A DNA stretch of 64,000 nucleotides from contig NZ_JAAONZ010000001.1 in NCBI RefSeq assembly GCF_011602365.1, positions 186,001 to 250,000 of the forward strand, in the 5' to 3' direction. The stretch's first letter is position 1. Each line of letters opens with the position of its first letter. The notes beneath the pieces were generated by a model. That model worked only from the letters and a program-made list of their open reading frames with translations. It searched no databases and was not told the origin of the DNA. The translations under genes and the position numbers were made by a program. The stretch comes from Pseudomaricurvus hydrocarbonicus (GTDB lineage: Bacteria; Pseudomonadota; Gammaproteobacteria; Pseudomonadales; Cellvibrionaceae). Positions 36,997-48,155 of this stretch are shown piece by piece.

Positions 36997-37060
36997 GCAA
37001 AGGCCCACCGAAGGTACGCAAAGGCCCCCCAGAAGGTGCGCCAAGTGCCACAGAAAGTCC
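36997..37060. repeat. imperfect 21-22-bp tandem repeat
   Basis: Three degenerate units beginning GCAAAGGCCC, GCAAAGGCCC and GCCAAGTGCC (36997-37017, 37018-37039, 37040-37060), with a partial fourth after them. They share the pattern GCAAAGGCCCxxxGAAGGTxC. They lie between mrp/apbC and dcd. Confidence 0.45.
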
Positions 37061-37102
37061 GCAAAGCCCTGCAAAACTCGTCAAGCGGCCCCTCTCTGCG
37101 GA

Positions 37103-38209
37103 TTAATCGTCTGAAATTTCGATGACCGGGGCCGCCCCCTGAGACACGGACTTGGCCAGCTCGGCCGCCAGTTTGAGCGCAATGTGGCGGTACGTCATGG
37201 CCAGGTCCGAATCCGGGTCTGCGGCAACGGTCGGACAGCCACTGTCGGCCTGCTGGCGAATCGACAAGTTCAGCGGCAGGGCTCCGAGCAAGCGGGTCTG
37301 GTAATCACTGGCGATGCGCTGACCGCCACCCTCGCCAAAAATGTGCTCTTCATGGCCGCAATTTGAGCAAATATGCGTCGCCATGTTCTCGATCACCCCC
37401 AATACCGGGACGCTGACCTTGCGAAACATCTCAATGCCTTTTTGCGCGTCCAGCAAAGCAATGTCCTGCGGTGTTGTCACCACCACAGAGCCCGTCACCG
37501 GCACCTTCTGCGACAGGGTCAACTGAATATCACCGGTGCCCGGTGGCATATCGATGATCAGGTAATCCAGTGGCGGCCAGGCCGTCTGGGTCAGCAACTG
37601 CTGCAAGGCCCCGCTGGCCATGGGCCCGCGCCACACCATCGGCGTTTGCTCGGTAACCAGATACCCCATGGAAATGGAATGGATACCGTGGGCCTCAATG
37701 GGCACCAGCATCTGTCCCTGCGGGCCCTTTTCCAGCTCTGGACGTTGCTTACCTACCCCCAACATGGCTGGCACACTGGGGCCATAAATATCCGCATCCA
37801 GAATTCCCACGGTCGCACCTTCGGCCTGCAACGCCAGGGCCAGATTGATGGCGGTAGTGGATTTGCCCACCCCGCCCTTGCCCGACGCAACCGCGACAAT
37901 GTTCTTCACATTGGGGATGGTCGCCCCGGGATCCATCACCGGCCCCGACGGTATCGCCCAGCCGATGTCCACCGCCACCTGCTCCACACCCGGCAGGTCT
38001 TTTACTGCCGCCCAGATGGATTCGCTCAACGCCTTCAGCATACCCTGAGCCGGAATCGCCAACAGCACGACCAACTCGACCTTGCCGTCCACGACGGACA
38101 CGCTTTCCACCTGCCCCAACTCCCCCAGCGTTGCCTCCAGGTTGGGCAGGGGCAAGGCCAGTACACGGGCTTCTATTTGATTGGGCAACAACTCACTGGC
38201 GTTGGACAT
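37103..38209 (-). CDS. apbC: iron-sulfur cluster carrier protein ApbC/Mrp
   Basis: P-loop ATPase of 368 residues that binds and transfers Fe-S clusters. An N-terminal MIP18/DUF59-like domain (about residues 1-95) leads into the deviant Walker A motif SGKGGVGKSTTAINLALAL, then DADIYGPSVPAMLG, DMPPGTGDIQLTLSQ and the cluster-binding CxxC in HICSNCGHEEHIFGEGGG. All key residues are present. It is divergent from metG, a common arrangement in gammaproteobacteria. Confidence 0.95.
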   Translation of the reverse strand: MSNASELLPNQIEARVLALPLPNLEATLGELGQVESVSVVDGKVELVVLLAIPAQGMLKALSESIWAAVKDLPGVEQVAVDIGWAIPSGPVMDPGATIPNVKNIVAVASGKGGVGKSTTAINLALALQAEGATVGILDADIYGPSVPAMLGVGKQRPELEKGPQGQMLVPIEAHGIHSISMGYLVTEQTPMVWRGPMASGALQQLLTQTAWPPLDYLIIDMPPGTGDIQLTLSQKVPVTGSVVVTTPQDIALLDAQKGIEMFRKVSVPVLGVIENMATHICSNCGHEEHIFGEGGGQRIASDYQTRLLGALPLNLSIRQQADSGCPTVAADPDSDLAMTYRHIALKLAAELAKSVSQGAAPVIEISDD

Positions 38210-38526
38210 GGCGACTTCCTTAGTGGGTAGAAAAATTAGTCAGTACAAATATAAGTACAAAATGGCAGCTGCCCGCAGGGACAGTCATGAAAGGGGTAAC
38301 TGGCTGTAGTATAAAGATTTAGGGCTTAAATGGAGATCAAAAGGCCAAATCCAAGGCTGAATTCGTCAAAATGGCACGAAACAGGCATTTAATTAACCAA
38401 AGACAGCGGTAAATTCACCGCCAACCCCTGATCTCATCGCTAAAAAATGCTATAGTTCGGCGCTTTTTTTCAGGGGCTGATCATACGCCCCGACACATCC
38501 AACCTGTCAGTGAGATTGCATTTATT
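38210..38526. other. divergent promoter region of apbC and metG
   Basis: No gene seen. A TATAGT hexamer at 38451-38456 could be the -10 box for metG, but no good -35 lies 17 bases upstream. A run of seven T follows at 38464-38470. Confidence 0.4.
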
Positions 38527-40578
38527 ATGACTGAACGTCGTAAAATTCTGGTTACCAGCGCCCTGCCTTACGCCAATGGCTCCATTCACCTGGGTCATTT
38601 GGTGGAATACATCCAAACCGACATCTGGGTGCGCTTTCAGAAAATGCGTGGACACGAATGCACCTACGTCTGCGCCGACGACGCTCATGGCACGGCCATC
38701 ATGCTCAAAGCCGAGCAGCTGGGCCTGACGCCCGAACGACAGATTGCCAACGTCAAAGCCGAGCACGAAAAAGACTTTGCCGAATTTTTGGTCAACTTCG
38801 ACAACTTCCACTCCACCCACTCGGAAGAAAACCGCGAGCTGTCCAACTTCATCTACGAAAAGCTGAAGGCCAATGGCCACATCGCCAGCCGCAAAATTAC
38901 CCAGGCGTTTGACCCGGAGAAAGAACTGTTCCTGGCCGATCGCTACATCAAGGGCACCTGCCCCAAGTGCAAAATGGACGACCAGTACGGCGACAACTGT
39001 GAGGCCTGTGGCGCCACCTACTCGCCCACCGAACTGATTAACCCCAAGTCCGTCATCTCCGGTGCAACACCCATTGAAAAAGAGTCCGAGCACTTTTTCT
39101 TTAAATTGCCGGAATTTCAGGATTTTCTGAAGACATGGACCCGCGCGGGCCACCTGCAGGACGAAGTCGCCAACAAGCTGGCCGAGTGGCTGGACAGCGG
39201 TCTACAGGAATGGGACATCTCCCGCGACGCACCCTATTTTGGTTTTGAAATCCCCGGCGAGAAAAACAAGTTCTTCTACGTCTGGCTGGACGCCCCCATT
39301 GGCTACCTGGCCAGTTTCAAAAACTACTTGTCCAAGCAGGAAGGGGTGGACGTCGAGGCGACGTTCAACGACTACTGGAAAGCGGACTCCGACTGCGAGG
39401 TGTACCACTTTATCGGCAAGGACATCGTCAACTTTCACGCCCTGTTCTGGCCAGCCATGCTCAGCTCGGCTCAGTTGCGCACCCCAACCAAGGTCTGCGT
39501 GCACGGCTTCCTGACCGTCAACGGCAAGAAAATGTCCAAATCCCGCGGCACCTTTATCAATGCCCGCACTTATCTGGACCACCTGAACCCCGAGTATCTG
39601 CGCTACTACTTCGCCGCCAAGCTCAGCAGCTCCGTAGACGATCTCGACCTGAATCTGGACGACTTTATTCAGCGCGTCAACAGCGACCTGGTCGGTAAAG
39701 TGGTGAACATCGCCAGCCGCACCGCCAAGTTCATCCAGAAAAGTGGCGGCACCCTGTCCACCACCATTGCCGACGAAGCCCTGTGGCAGAAGTTCATCGA
39801 CGCCGATGCCATCATTGCTGGCCACTTTGAAGCCCGCGACTTCGGCAAAGCCATGCGTGAAGTCATGGCCCTGGCCGATGCCGCCAACGAGTACATTGCT
39901 GCACAAGCACCCTGGTCACTGGCCAAAGAAGAGGGTACCGAGCAACAGGTGCTGGACATCTGCACCCTGGGTGTGAACATGTTCCGCGCCCTGCTGACCT
40001 ACCTGAAACCGGTCGTCCCGGCGCTGGCGGCGGGGGCGGAAGACTTCCTGGGTGAAACCCTCAGCTGGAATAGCCCGGTCGCTTTCCGCGGTGGCGAAGC
40101 CATCAACAAATTCAAACCGCTGCTGACCCGCATCGAGAAGGACAAGGTAGACGCCATGATTGACGCCAGTAAAGAAGCCCTGGCCTCGCTCGAAGCGCAA
40201 GTCTCCGCGCCTGCCACTGCCGACAGCGAGCTGGCGAAAGAGCCGCTGGCGGATGAAATCAACTTCGACGACTTTGCCAAGGTCGATTTGCGTGTCGCCC
40301 TGATCGCCAAAGCAGAACACGTCGAAGGCGCCGACAAGCTGTTGCGCCTGACGCTGGATCTGGGCGGTGAAACCCGCAACGTCTTCTCCGGCATCAAAAG
40401 TGCTTATCAACCGGAAGACCTGGAAGGCAAGCTGACCGTCATGGTCGCCAACCTGGCGCCGCGTAAAATGAAGTTCGGCATTTCCGAAGGCATGGTGCTG
40501 GCCGCCGGCCCCGGCAAAAAAGAAATTTACCTGCTGGAACCCCATTCCGGCGCGAAGCCCGGCCAGCGGGTCATGTAA
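38527..40578 (+). CDS. metG: methionyl-tRNA synthetase
   Basis: Class I synthetase of 683 residues that charges tRNA-Met. The HIGH-type motif is [13 protein letters not shown] and the KMSKS motif is KKMSKSRG. The zinc knuckle reads [17 protein letters not shown]. The C-terminal tRNA-binding OB domain ([20 protein letters not shown]) is present, as in E. coli MetG of similar length. ATG at 38527. Antisense open frames inside it are shadows. It is divergent from apbC. Confidence 0.98.
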   Translation: MTERRKILVTSALPYANGSIHLGHLVEYIQTDIWVRFQKMRGHECTYVCADDAHGTAIMLKAEQLGLTPERQIANVKAEHEKDFAEFLVNFDNFHSTHSEENRELSNFIYEKLKANGHIASRKITQAFDPEKELFLADRYIKGTCPKCKMDDQYGDNCEACGATYSPTELINPKSVISGATPIEKESEHFFFKLPEFQDFLKTWTRAGHLQDEVANKLAEWLDSGLQEWDISRDAPYFGFEIPGEKNKFFYVWLDAPIGYLASFKNYLSKQEGVDVEATFNDYWKADSDCEVYHFIGKDIVNFHALFWPAMLSSAQLRTPTKVCVHGFLTVNGKKMSKSRGTFINARTYLDHLNPEYLRYYFAAKLSSSVDDLDLNLDDFIQRVNSDLVGKVVNIASRTAKFIQKSGGTLSTTIADEALWQKFIDADAIIAGHFEARDFGKAMREVMALADAANEYIAAQAPWSLAKEEGTEQQVLDICTLGVNMFRALLTYLKPVVPALAAGAEDFLGETLSWNSPVAFRGGEAINKFKPLLTRIEKDKVDAMIDASKEALASLEAQVSAPATADSELAKEPLADEINFDDFAKVDLRVALIAKAEHVEGADKLLRLTLDLGGETRNVFSGIKSAYQPEDLEGKLTVMVANLAPRKMKFGISEGMVLAAGPGKKEIYLLEPHSGAKPGQRVM

Positions 40579-40878
40579 CTCGCCACCAACCTCGTTATTG
40601 CCCCCCAAGCCGGTGCTCCAGACAAGGAGCGCCGCAGCAAGGTGAATTGCCCCAGGAGCAAGGGAGGGTGACCAGGGCAACCTCTCAGGGCTTGCGCCAC
40701 CCAGGGGAAGATTGCCGCGCTGCGCTCGCAATGACGAGATTGCTATTGATTAATGACCTGGTTTTTACTGGCTATTAGCTACACACTCAGCCAATAAGCA
40801 TTATCGGCAAAACCGTTAACCGAAACCTTACTTATCCATTAAAATGGTAAGGATTTCAAACGCCTGGATGGACATCCT
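40579..40878. other. spacer between metG and the rsx operon with REP-like element
   Basis: No gene seen. The stretch near 40711-40735, with ATTGC and GCAAT ends around a GC-rich centre, looks like the interspersed palindromic elements seen in many gammaproteobacterial genomes. One copy only is visible in this window. The rsx promoter should lie close to 40800-40860. Confidence 0.4.
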
Positions 40879-41454
40879 ATGACAGATTTTGTGGTGATTC
40901 TGATCAGCACGATCCTGGTCAACAACTTCGTACTGGTTCAATTTTTGGGGCTCTGCCCGTTTATGGGTGTGTCCAACAAATTGGAAACCGCCATTGGTAT
41001 GGGGGGTGCAACCACCTTTGTGTTGACGCTCGCGTCCATTTGCAGTTATTTGGTTCACAACTTCATCCTGGAACCCCTGGGGCTCGAGTACCTCAAGACC
41101 ATCGCCTTTATTCTGGTGATCGCCGTCGTGGTGCAATTCGCCAAGATGTTCATCGAAAAGACCAGTCCCCTGCTATACCGCGTGCTGGGAGTCTTTTTAC
41201 CGCTCATCACCACCAACTGTGCGGTACTGGGTGTGGCGCTGCAAAACACCGCCAAGGCCCACACCTTTACCGAATCGGCACTCTATGGCTTTGGCGCCGC
41301 GCTGGGGTTTTCCTTTGTGTTGATTCTGTTTTCCGCCATGCGCGAACGCCTGGCCGTGGCCGATGTGCCCGCACCGTTCAAAGGTGCCGCCATCGGTATG
41401 ATTACCGCGGGGCTGATGTCCCTGGCCTTTATGGGTTTCAGCGGTCTGGTCTGA
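40879..41454 (+). CDS. rsxA: Rnf/Rsx electron transport complex subunit A
   Basis: Integral membrane subunit of the ion-translocating ferredoxin:NAD oxidoreductase (Rnf), which in enterics reduces SoxR (Rsx). 191 residues with six membrane helices. [13 protein letters not shown] and [18 protein letters not shown] are conserved, including the Cys in the TTNC segment that binds iron-sulfur in RnfA/E. First gene of rsxABCDGE. Confidence 0.96.
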   Translation: MTDFVVILISTILVNNFVLVQFLGLCPFMGVSNKLETAIGMGGATTFVLTLASICSYLVHNFILEPLGLEYLKTIAFILVIAVVVQFAKMFIEKTSPLLYRVLGVFLPLITTNCAVLGVALQNTAKAHTFTESALYGFGAALGFSFVLILFSAMRERLAVADVPAPFKGAAIGMITAGLMSLAFMGFSGLV

Positions 41455-41512
41455 TTGTGTTTCTGATTGTAATTTTGACAAACAACAGCCGACCCCAACA
41501 ACGTTGACGACT

Positions 41513-42136
41513 ATGTACGAATATCTTCTCACACACCCGTTTCTCGCGGCACTGATTGCCCTGGTTGCCCTGGCTTTAGTGTTTGGCGCAGTGTTGGGTT
41601 ACGCCGCGGTGCAATTCAAAGTCGAAGGCGATCCCATTGTGGATCAGCTGGATGAACTGCTGCCGCAAACCCAGTGTGGCCAGTGCAGCTACCCCGGCTG
41701 TCGCCCCTACGCCGAGGCCATTGCCAACGGCGATGCGATTAACAAGTGCCCTCCCGGCGGCCAGGCCACCATCAACGCCATTGCCGATTTACTGGATGTG
41801 GAAGCGCCCACACTGGATGAAGAGCACGGCGAAGAAGCCGAAGTCAAAACCGTGGCCTACATTCGCGAGGACGAATGCATTGGCTGCACCAAATGCATAC
41901 AGGCCTGCCCGATGGACGCCATCCTCGGCGCCGCCAAACAAATGCACACCGTCATTGCTGACGAATGTACCGGCTGTGACCTGTGTGTCGAACCCTGCCC
42001 GGTTGATTGCATCGACATGTTGCCGGTGGCATCCGGCCTGAGCGATTGGAAGTGGAACAAACCACCGGCCGTGGTCGAAAACTTCCAGCTCATTGCCAGC
42101 GATAAACAACCTGAAAAAGACGGAGCGGCCGCGTGA
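41513..42136 (+). CDS. rsxB: Rnf/Rsx electron transport complex subunit B
   Basis: Iron-sulfur subunit of Rnf, about 207 residues. An N-terminal membrane helix ([20 protein letters not shown]) is followed by a 4Fe-4S domain with [19 protein letters not shown] and then two ferredoxin motifs, [16 protein letters not shown] and [18 protein letters not shown]. Start is ATG 41513 or an in-frame TTG at 41504. Its stop overlaps the GTG start of rsxC (GTGA). Confidence 0.95.
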   Translation: MYEYLLTHPFLAALIALVALALVFGAVLGYAAVQFKVEGDPIVDQLDELLPQTQCGQCSYPGCRPYAEAIANGDAINKCPPGGQATINAIADLLDVEAPTLDEEHGEEAEVKTVAYIREDECIGCTKCIQACPMDAILGAAKQMHTVIADECTGCDLCVEPCPVDCIDMLPVASGLSDWKWNKPPAVVENFQLIASDKQPEKDGAAA

Positions 42137-44748
42137 GAAAAATTTGGTCGATCCCCGGTGGCATTCACCCGGAAGAAAACAAAAGCCAGTCCCTGCAGCT
42201 GCCTCTCGGTGAGGTTGCACTGCCATCGGAACTGATCTTCCCGCTCAGCCAGCATATTGGCGCCCCCGCCAAGCCGATTGTCACGGTGGGTGAGCGCGTG
42301 TTGGCCGGGCAAAAAATTGCCGACGCCAAAGGCATGATCAGCGCAGCGGTTCACGCCTCAACGTCCGGTACCGTGACCGCCATTGAAGACCGCACGCTGC
42401 CCCACCCTTCCGGATTAAGCGGCCCCTGCATCGTGCTTGCGGCTGACGGCAAGGACGAATTTGCCGCCTTTGAAGCGTGCGAAGATTACCTGTCACTGGA
42501 CAAGGCGGTGCTGGTGCAAAAAATCCGCGAGGCCGGTATTGCCGGCATGGGCGGTGCCGGTTTTCCCACCGCCGTCAAGCTCAGCCCCCGCGCCAACCAG
42601 CCCATTGATACGCTGATCATTAACGGCACCGAATGTGAGCCGTACATCACCGCTGACGACATCCTCATGCAGACTCAGGCCGAGGACATCATCAAAGGCA
42701 CCCTGTTGCTGGCCCACATACTGAGCCAGCCCGGCCGTATCGTCATTGGCATTGAAGACAATAAACCGCTGGCCATTGCTGCCATAACCCAGGCGGCCGA
42801 GGGGACCCCGGTAGAAGTGGTGAGCTTTCCGACCAAGTACCCGTCTGGCGGAGAAAAACAGCTGATTCAAATTTTGACCGGTAAAGAAGTCCCCTCTGGC
42901 GCCTTGCCTTCGAGTATCGGTATCGTCCTGCAGAATGTTGGCACCACCGTCGCCGCGTACGAAGCCGTGCGTTTTGGCAAGCCACTGATCGAACGCATCA
43001 CTACCGTGGTGGGCGAAGCCCTGGCAACCCAGCGCAACATTCGCGTGCGCCTTGGCACCCCCATTCACCACGTGCTGGCGGAACACGGCTTTGCGGAAAA
43101 GAAAGCCATGCGCCTGATCGTCGGTGGCCCCATGATGGGGTACGCGCTGGAGCAGGATGACGTACCGGTGGTAAAAACCACCAACTGTATTCTGGCACCG
43201 ACGAAAAAGGAAATGCCCCCTCCGCGCCCCACTCAAGCGTGTATTCGTTGTGGTATGTGCGCCGAGGCCTGTCCCGCCAGCCTGCTGCCACAACAAATGT
43301 ACTGGTACGCCGCGGCGGAAGAATACGATCGCCTGGAAGCCCAGAACATTATGGACTGCATTGAATGCGGCGCCTGTTCGTATGTCTGTCCCAGCAATAT
43401 TCCACTGGTGCAATACTATCGTGCCGCCAAAGGCACCATGCGGCAAATGGCGATCGACAAAGAGAAGTCCGATCGCTCGCGCAAGCGTTTTGAGTTCCGC
43501 CAGGAACGTATCGCCAAAGCCGAGGCGGAAAAAGAAGCCAAGCGCCTGGCCCGCAAAAAAGCCGCTGAACTGGCCAAACAGAAACAGGAAGCCGATAAAG
43601 CCGCGGGCGTGCAACCTTCGGGTCACACTGCCAAAGCCGACATTGTCGCCACCGCCATGGCCAGCGCCAAGGCCAAACAGGCGACGCCGGAAGAGCAAAA
43701 AGCCAAACTGGAACGCGCCGTCACCAGCGCCGAAGGCCGTCTGGAAAAACTGCAACAGCGCCACAGTGACGCCGATGGCGATATGAAAGAACGCCTGGCC
43801 GCACAAATTAAGCAGGCAGAGCTCAAGCTGCAGGAAGCCAAAGACAAGTTAGCCCACTTTACTCCCGTGCCTACCGCCATCACCACGGTTGCAGCAGATG
43901 CACCTGCCGCTACCGCTGACCCCAACGACCCGGTTGCGGTCGCCATCGCCCGCGCGCAAGCCAAGATGACCATGGCACCGGACGAAAAACTGCAAGCCAA
44001 CATCGTATCGTTAACCGGGCGCCTGGCCAAAGCCGAAGAAAAACTGGCGGCCGCCAAAGCGGAGAACTCCGACAAGGTCGACGCCCTGCAAACCGGTGTC
44101 GACAAACTCAAAGAAAAAATTGCCAGTGCCGAACAGGAACTGGCTGAACTGACCCCCTCGGCACCCACAGCCACACCGGCACCTGAGCAGGATGCCGCTG
44201 CAGCCGCCATCGAACGCGCCAAAGCCAAGGCCGCCGCACAGGCCAACCTGTCTCCCGAAGACAAGCTGCGTGACCAGCTGACCAGCATCAACGGTCGCCT
44301 GGAAAAAGCCCGCATCAAGCTGGAACAGGCGCAGGCCGAGAACACCGACACGGTGGCTGCGTTACAACTGGGACTGGACAAGATGCTCGCCAAGCAGGAT
44401 AAGCTGCGGGACGAATTGCGGGCCCTGAACCCCAACGCCCCGGAGCTGACCGATCAGCCGGCAACCGCTGCAGAGGTTGCCCCGCAACCCGCGCCGACAG
44501 TGGACGCCGCCACGGCCGCGATTGAAAAAGCCAAGGCCAAAGCCGATGCTCTGGCCAGCATGTCGCCAGAAGACAAGCTGCGCGATCAAATAGCCTCCCT
44601 GGAAACCCGTCTGGATAAAGCCAAGCAACGACTGGCCAAAGCCGAGGCGGAAGACGACCCTAACCTGGACGCGTTTAAAGCTGGCGTTGAAAAAACCGAA
44701 GCCAAGCTGCAACAAACCAAACAACAGCTCGTCACTAGCAACTCGTAA
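42133..44748 (+). CDS. rsxC: Rnf/Rsx electron transport complex subunit C, extended
   Basis: Peripheral NADH-binding subunit of Rnf. 871 residues, longer than the roughly 740 of E. coli RsxC because of the C-terminus. Features: flavin/NADH-binding [11 protein letters not shown] and [14 protein letters not shown]; two 4Fe-4S sites [17 protein letters not shown] and [17 protein letters not shown]. From about residue 470 a Lys/Ala/Glu-rich coiled coil contains four repeats of about 80 residues, each with AKAK...LxxRLxKAxxKLxxA. Starts with GTG overlapping the rsxB stop. Confidence 0.95.
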   Translation: MRKIWSIPGGIHPEENKSQSLQLPLGEVALPSELIFPLSQHIGAPAKPIVTVGERVLAGQKIADAKGMISAAVHASTSGTVTAIEDRTLPHPSGLSGPCIVLAADGKDEFAAFEACEDYLSLDKAVLVQKIREAGIAGMGGAGFPTAVKLSPRANQPIDTLIINGTECEPYITADDILMQTQAEDIIKGTLLLAHILSQPGRIVIGIEDNKPLAIAAITQAAEGTPVEVVSFPTKYPSGGEKQLIQILTGKEVPSGALPSSIGIVLQNVGTTVAAYEAVRFGKPLIERITTVVGEALATQRNIRVRLGTPIHHVLAEHGFAEKKAMRLIVGGPMMGYALEQDDVPVVKTTNCILAPTKKEMPPPRPTQACIRCGMCAEACPASLLPQQMYWYAAAEEYDRLEAQNIMDCIECGACSYVCPSNIPLVQYYRAAKGTMRQMAIDKEKSDRSRKRFEFRQERIAKAEAEKEAKRLARKKAAELAKQKQEADKAAGVQPSGHTAKADIVATAMASAKAKQATPEEQKAKLERAVTSAEGRLEKLQQRHSDADGDMKERLAAQIKQAELKLQEAKDKLAHFTPVPTAITTVAADAPAATADPNDPVAVAIARAQAKMTMAPDEKLQANIVSLTGRLAKAEEKLAAAKAENSDKVDALQTGVDKLKEKIASAEQELAELTPSAPTATPAPEQDAAAAAIERAKAKAAAQANLSPEDKLRDQLTSINGRLEKARIKLEQAQAENTDTVAALQLGLDKMLAKQDKLRDELRALNPNAPELTDQPATAAEVAPQPAPTVDAATAAIEKAKAKADALASMSPEDKLRDQIASLETRLDKAKQRLAKAEAEDDPNLDAFKAGVEKTEAKLQQTKQQLVTSNS
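43633..44745 (+). repeat. four coiled-coil repeats in RsxC
   Basis: Four in-frame repeats begin near 43633, 43930, 44190 and 44500. Shared pattern: an AxxRAKAKA stretch, PExKL, GRLxKAxxKLxxAxAEN and a helix ending LxxLxP. Repeats 3 and 4 are most alike (SPEDKLRDQ in both), which suggests recent duplication. Confidence 0.75.
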
Positions 44749-44765
44749 CCCGAGACTGAAATACT

Positions 44766-45824
44766 ATGGCCTTTATGAAAATGACCTCCCCGCACGCCAC
44801 CCGTGCGGGTGACACCGGGGATGTAATGAAACAAGTCATTCTGGCTTGCGTACCCGGCTTGATTGCCTTGAGTTACTTTTTTGGTCCCGGCAGCCTGATC
44901 AACGTAATTCTCGCCAGCGCCACGGCCATTGCCTGTGAAGCTGGCGTGCTGAAACTGCGCAACCGCCCCATTGATTTCTTCCTGAAAGATTACAGCGCAG
45001 TCGTTACCGGTGTGCTGCTCGGCCTGGCACTCCCGCCCTACTGCCCCTGGTGGGTAGTGGTCGTGGGCACTGCCTGCGCCATCATTCTGGCCAAGCACCT
45101 GTACGGCGGCATGGGCTACAACCCCTTCAATCCGGCCATGGTCGGCTATGTGATTCTACTGATTTCCTTTCCGGTCGAAATGACACAATGGGCCGTGCCC
45201 CGCACTATGCTGGCGGAAGGCCAAGACCTGCTCGGCCCCCTCAGCGCGTTGCAACAGATTTTTCTGGGAGGGGCCATCGATGCCTACACCGGTGCCACCC
45301 CGCTGGATGTGTTCAAACACAACGATTCACAGCTGGTGCAGCACCTGTACGCCTCTGAACCCATCTTTTCGACCGCTCGCTGGGCCGGTGCCGGCTGGGA
45401 ATGGGTCAACCTGGGCTTCCTGCTGGGCGGGGCGTACCTACTGTATCGCAAGATCTTTACCTGGCACACACCCGTCAGCATGCTGGTCACACTCTTTCTC
45501 TTGTCGGTGGTTTTTTACGATGGGGGCAGCTCCCACAGCGGTGGCTCGCCACTGTTGCACCTGCTGTCCGGGGCCACCATGTTGGGCGCCTTCTTTATTG
45601 CGACCGACCCGGTATCGTCAGCGGTCAGCACCAAAGGTCGACTGTTTTACGGCGCCGGCATTGGCATCCTGGTCTACGTTATCCGGGTGTGGGGGAATTA
45701 CCCCGACGCGGTGGCATTTGCCGTCCTGCTGATGAATTTTGCCGCGCCCTTTATTGATTATTACACGCTGCCACGCACCTACGGCCACGACAAAGCCCGT
45801 CGCGCGACCGAGAAAGAAGACTAA
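44766..45824 (+). CDS. rsxD: Rnf/Rsx electron transport complex subunit D
   Basis: Polytopic membrane subunit of Rnf, 352 residues. The covalent flavin site is in [12 protein letters not shown], matching the (S/T)GAT FMN-attachment motif. [18 protein letters not shown] and the C-terminal [21 protein letters not shown] are further family signatures. Starts 17 bases after rsxC and ends 11 bases before rsxG. Confidence 0.95.
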   Translation: MAFMKMTSPHATRAGDTGDVMKQVILACVPGLIALSYFFGPGSLINVILASATAIACEAGVLKLRNRPIDFFLKDYSAVVTGVLLGLALPPYCPWWVVVVGTACAIILAKHLYGGMGYNPFNPAMVGYVILLISFPVEMTQWAVPRTMLAEGQDLLGPLSALQQIFLGGAIDAYTGATPLDVFKHNDSQLVQHLYASEPIFSTARWAGAGWEWVNLGFLLGGAYLLYRKIFTWHTPVSMLVTLFLLSVVFYDGGSSHSGGSPLLHLLSGATMLGAFFIATDPVSSAVSTKGRLFYGAGIGILVYVIRVWGNYPDAVAFAVLLMNFAAPFIDYYTLPRTYGHDKARRATEKED

Positions 45825-45835
45825 GGATTACACCT

Positions 45836-46576
45836 ATGCTGGGCACCTCCATCAGTAAAAACAGCTTGTTGCTGGGTCTGTTTGCACTTATCACAGCCGC
45901 CATTCTGGCCGGTACACAAGCGGGCACTCAGGATCGTATTGCGGCGGCGGAACGGGAAGCTGCCCAGAGAGCCCTGCTCGAAATCGTGCCACTGGATCGC
46001 CACACCAACGACCTGTTGATGGACACGGTGCCCATAGAGGAAGCATATTGGGAAGCGCTGGGGCTGAAAAACGGTGGCGAGGTTAACATCGCCCGGGATC
46101 ACGGCGAACCTGTCGCCGCGATCATTCCCGCCGTTGCCCCGGACGGCTACAGCGGTGATATCAAGCTCATCATCGGCATAAATGCCGATGGCAGCATTGC
46201 CGGCGTCCGCGCCCTGACCCACAATGAAACTCCGGGGCTGGGCGACAAGGTCGACCTGAAGAAAAGTTCGTGGATACTGAGCTTTAATGACAAATCCCTC
46301 AGCAACCCCGGCATTGAACAGTGGGCCGTGAAAAAAGATGGCGGCGACTTTGACCAGTTTACCGGCGCCACCATTACCCCAAGGGCGGTGATCAATCAGG
46401 TGAAACGGGCGTTGCTGTATTTTTCTGAAGCCAAGCCCCTGCAAGCCAAAGAGGAAACAGACTCTGCGCCGCAAGCCACACCTTCCGCACCGGAGTCAGC
46501 AGCAACTGGCCTGGAGTCAAACGGCATACAGCCTGCACACAACGCTCAATCACAATCTCAAGTGGCCCCCTCATGA
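45836..46576 (+). CDS. rsxG: Rnf/Rsx electron transport complex subunit G
   Basis: Periplasmic-facing flavoprotein subunit, 246 residues. One N-terminal helix ([18 protein letters not shown]) is followed by an FMN-binding domain with the attachment motif [13 protein letters not shown]. The C-terminus carries about 40 extra residues rich in Ala, Pro, Ser and Gln, not found in E. coli RsxG. ATGA overlap with rsxE. Confidence 0.95.
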   Translation: MLGTSISKNSLLLGLFALITAAILAGTQAGTQDRIAAAEREAAQRALLEIVPLDRHTNDLLMDTVPIEEAYWEALGLKNGGEVNIARDHGEPVAAIIPAVAPDGYSGDIKLIIGINADGSIAGVRALTHNETPGLGDKVDLKKSSWILSFNDKSLSNPGIEQWAVKKDGGDFDQFTGATITPRAVINQVKRALLYFSEAKPLQAKEETDSAPQATPSAPESAATGLESNGIQPAHNAQSQSQVAPS

Positions 46577-47286
46577 CAACAAGCTACAAAGAAATCACCC
46601 ATAATGGGTTGTGGAAAAATAACCCGGCGCTGGTGCAGCTACTGGGACTTTGTCCGCTGTTGGCGGTCAGTGGCAGCGTGGTCAACGCTCTGGGACTGGG
46701 GCTGGCCACCACGCTGGTGTTGGTCGGCTCCAACATCGCCGTCTCCCTGATCCGCAAGACCGTCAGCGATGCCGTGCGCCTGCCGGTGTTCGTGATGATC
46801 ATCGCCTCTTTCACCACCTGCACCGAACTGCTCATGAAGGCCTACACCTACGAGCTCTATCAGATACTGGGGATTTTTATTCCACTCATTGTGACCAACT
46901 GCGCCATCCTGGGACGTGCGGATGCGTTTGCCAGCAAAAACAGCGTGCCGGCATCGGCGCTCGACGGGCTTATGATGGGAATGGGTTTTGCGCTGGTGCT
47001 GGTCAGTGTCGGGGCCATCCGTGAAGTACTGGGGCACGGCACCTTATTTGCCGACATGAATCTGTTGCTGGGGCCTATGGCTGAACACTGGAAAGTAACC
47101 CTGTTCAGCAACTATCCAGGGTTTCTTGTGGCCATCCTGCCGCCAGGCGCCTTTATTGTGACCGGTTTCTTAATTGCGATTAAAAATGTCATTGATGCCA
47201 ACGCCGAGAAACGCGAAAAAGCCAAACGCACCGAGCCGGTGATCAAAGGCAGCAAACGCGTGCGCACCACGGGCACCATTTCTTAA
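46573..47286 (+). CDS. rsxE: Rnf/Rsx electron transport complex subunit E
   Basis: Membrane subunit homologous to RsxA, 237 residues. [19 protein letters not shown] and [18 protein letters not shown] are conserved, the latter with the Cys matching that in RsxA. The C-terminus is basic ([18 protein letters not shown]). Last gene of the operon; no strong terminator is seen after it. Confidence 0.95.
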   Translation: MTTSYKEITHNGLWKNNPALVQLLGLCPLLAVSGSVVNALGLGLATTLVLVGSNIAVSLIRKTVSDAVRLPVFVMIIASFTTCTELLMKAYTYELYQILGIFIPLIVTNCAILGRADAFASKNSVPASALDGLMMGMGFALVLVSVGAIREVLGHGTLFADMNLLLGPMAEHWKVTLFSNYPGFLVAILPPGAFIVTGFLIAIKNVIDANAEKREKAKRTEPVIKGSKRVRTTGTIS

Positions 47287-47403
47287 GCGGTCTGTCTGAA
47301 GACGGTTTAATGGCCACATGCTGGGCTTAAAACCTGGTTTTGAAAGACTCAAACGGCCGGTGTGATACCGGCCAGCGAACGCCCGCCAGCTGATCCGGCA
47401 GCC

Positions 47404-47451
47404 GTCTATTTACCATGCAAGAAGTCGGTCTATTTACCATGCAAATAGTCG
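47404..47451 (-). repeat. 24-bp tandem duplication at the phhB 3' end
   Basis: Two 24-bp units (47404-47427 and 47428-47451) differ at two bases. The second encodes the last residues of PhhB (TDYLHGK and the TAG stop); the first repeats that sequence, stop included, just downstream. The duplication leaves the protein unchanged. Confidence 0.85.
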
Positions 47452-47771
47452 GTCTTGGCGGCCATGACAAAGTCATTGCGGTGCAACCCATGAATGGTGT
47501 GCGTCCACCAGGTGATGGTCGCCTTGCCCCACTCCACCAGAATCGCGGGGTGATGATTCGCTCCCTGCGCCAACTCACCCACGGCATTGGCAAAATCCAG
47601 CGCCTGATTAAAATCCTGGAAGGGATACACTTTTTCCAGCTGATCCACGCCATCCGGCGATATCAACAGCCAGCCTGGCAATTGATCCAACAAAGCCTGC
47701 CGCTCCTCAACAGGAACACAGGGAGCCCCTGCCTTACACGTAGTACACGACTCTCCAGCCAGTGGTGTCAT
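47430..47771 (-). CDS. phhB: pterin-4a-carbinolamine dehydratase
   Basis: Dehydrates 4a-hydroxy-tetrahydrobiopterin to recycle the cofactor of phenylalanine hydroxylase. About 113 residues, typical length. The catalytic His pair is in GANHHPAILVEWGKATITWWTH, and FANAVGELA precedes it. ATG at 47771 has AAGGA 7 bases upstream; a GTG two codons earlier is less likely. No phhA is adjacent in this window. Confidence 0.93.
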   Translation of the reverse strand: MTPLAGESCTTCKAGAPCVPVEERQALLDQLPGWLLISPDGVDQLEKVYPFQDFNQALDFANAVGELAQGANHHPAILVEWGKATITWWTHTIHGLHRNDFVMAAKTDYLHGK

Positions 47772-48155
47772 AGGCACATCCTTAGTTCGCTGTTGTTGGG
47801 CGCCACAAGACGAGAGCAGCGCAGTGAGAGAACAGTGACACCCCCGAGTGCGTCCTCTTATTCTCAGTGTAGTCTACCCACGCTTTGGCGCATTAATGAA
47901 TGTTACAAGCTGGCCGGATTACACCGGACGGAGACACCGGCGCTCGCCTCCAAATCATTGCCCTGACGATAAAAAAAAGAGCCTGACCTTACGGACAGAC
48001 TCTTTATAACTGCATATTGCTAGCTACATGTTGATAGCCACATGTTAATAACTACCTCTCGACAGCCACCAATTGAGCACAACAACTTGCGGCAGTGCCG
48101 CGTTTCCAGCCGCTTACCGTGAAAACACAAGCCTGCCTTTTAACACCCACATGAA
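47772..48155. other. spacer between aceF and phhB
   Basis: No gene seen. It holds the aceEF terminator at 47971-48005 and, towards 47800-47900, the presumed phhB promoter. Short repeats of CTACATGTT / CCACATGTT occur near 48023-48046. Confidence 0.5.
47971..48005 (-). terminator. intrinsic terminator of the aceE-aceF operon
   Basis: On the minus strand AAAGAGTCTG (48005-47996) pairs with CAGGCTCTTT with one mismatch around a 10-base loop, and a run of T follows (to 47971). It lies about 150 bases after the aceF stop. Confidence 0.85.

Noticed and set aside
36997-37060. CRISPR-like repeats between apbC and dcd
   Set aside because: Units are contiguous, imperfect and without spacers; this is a degenerate tandem repeat.
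38470-39906. Two minus-strand open frames opposite metG
   Set aside because: Compositional shadows of metG; no ribosome site and no recognisable domains.
42493-43806. Long open frame on the minus strand (437 residues) inside rsxC
   Set aside because: It lies antisense to a clearly recognised gene, is rich in Gly, Phe and His as expected from the complement of Ala/Lys-rich codons, and has no family features.
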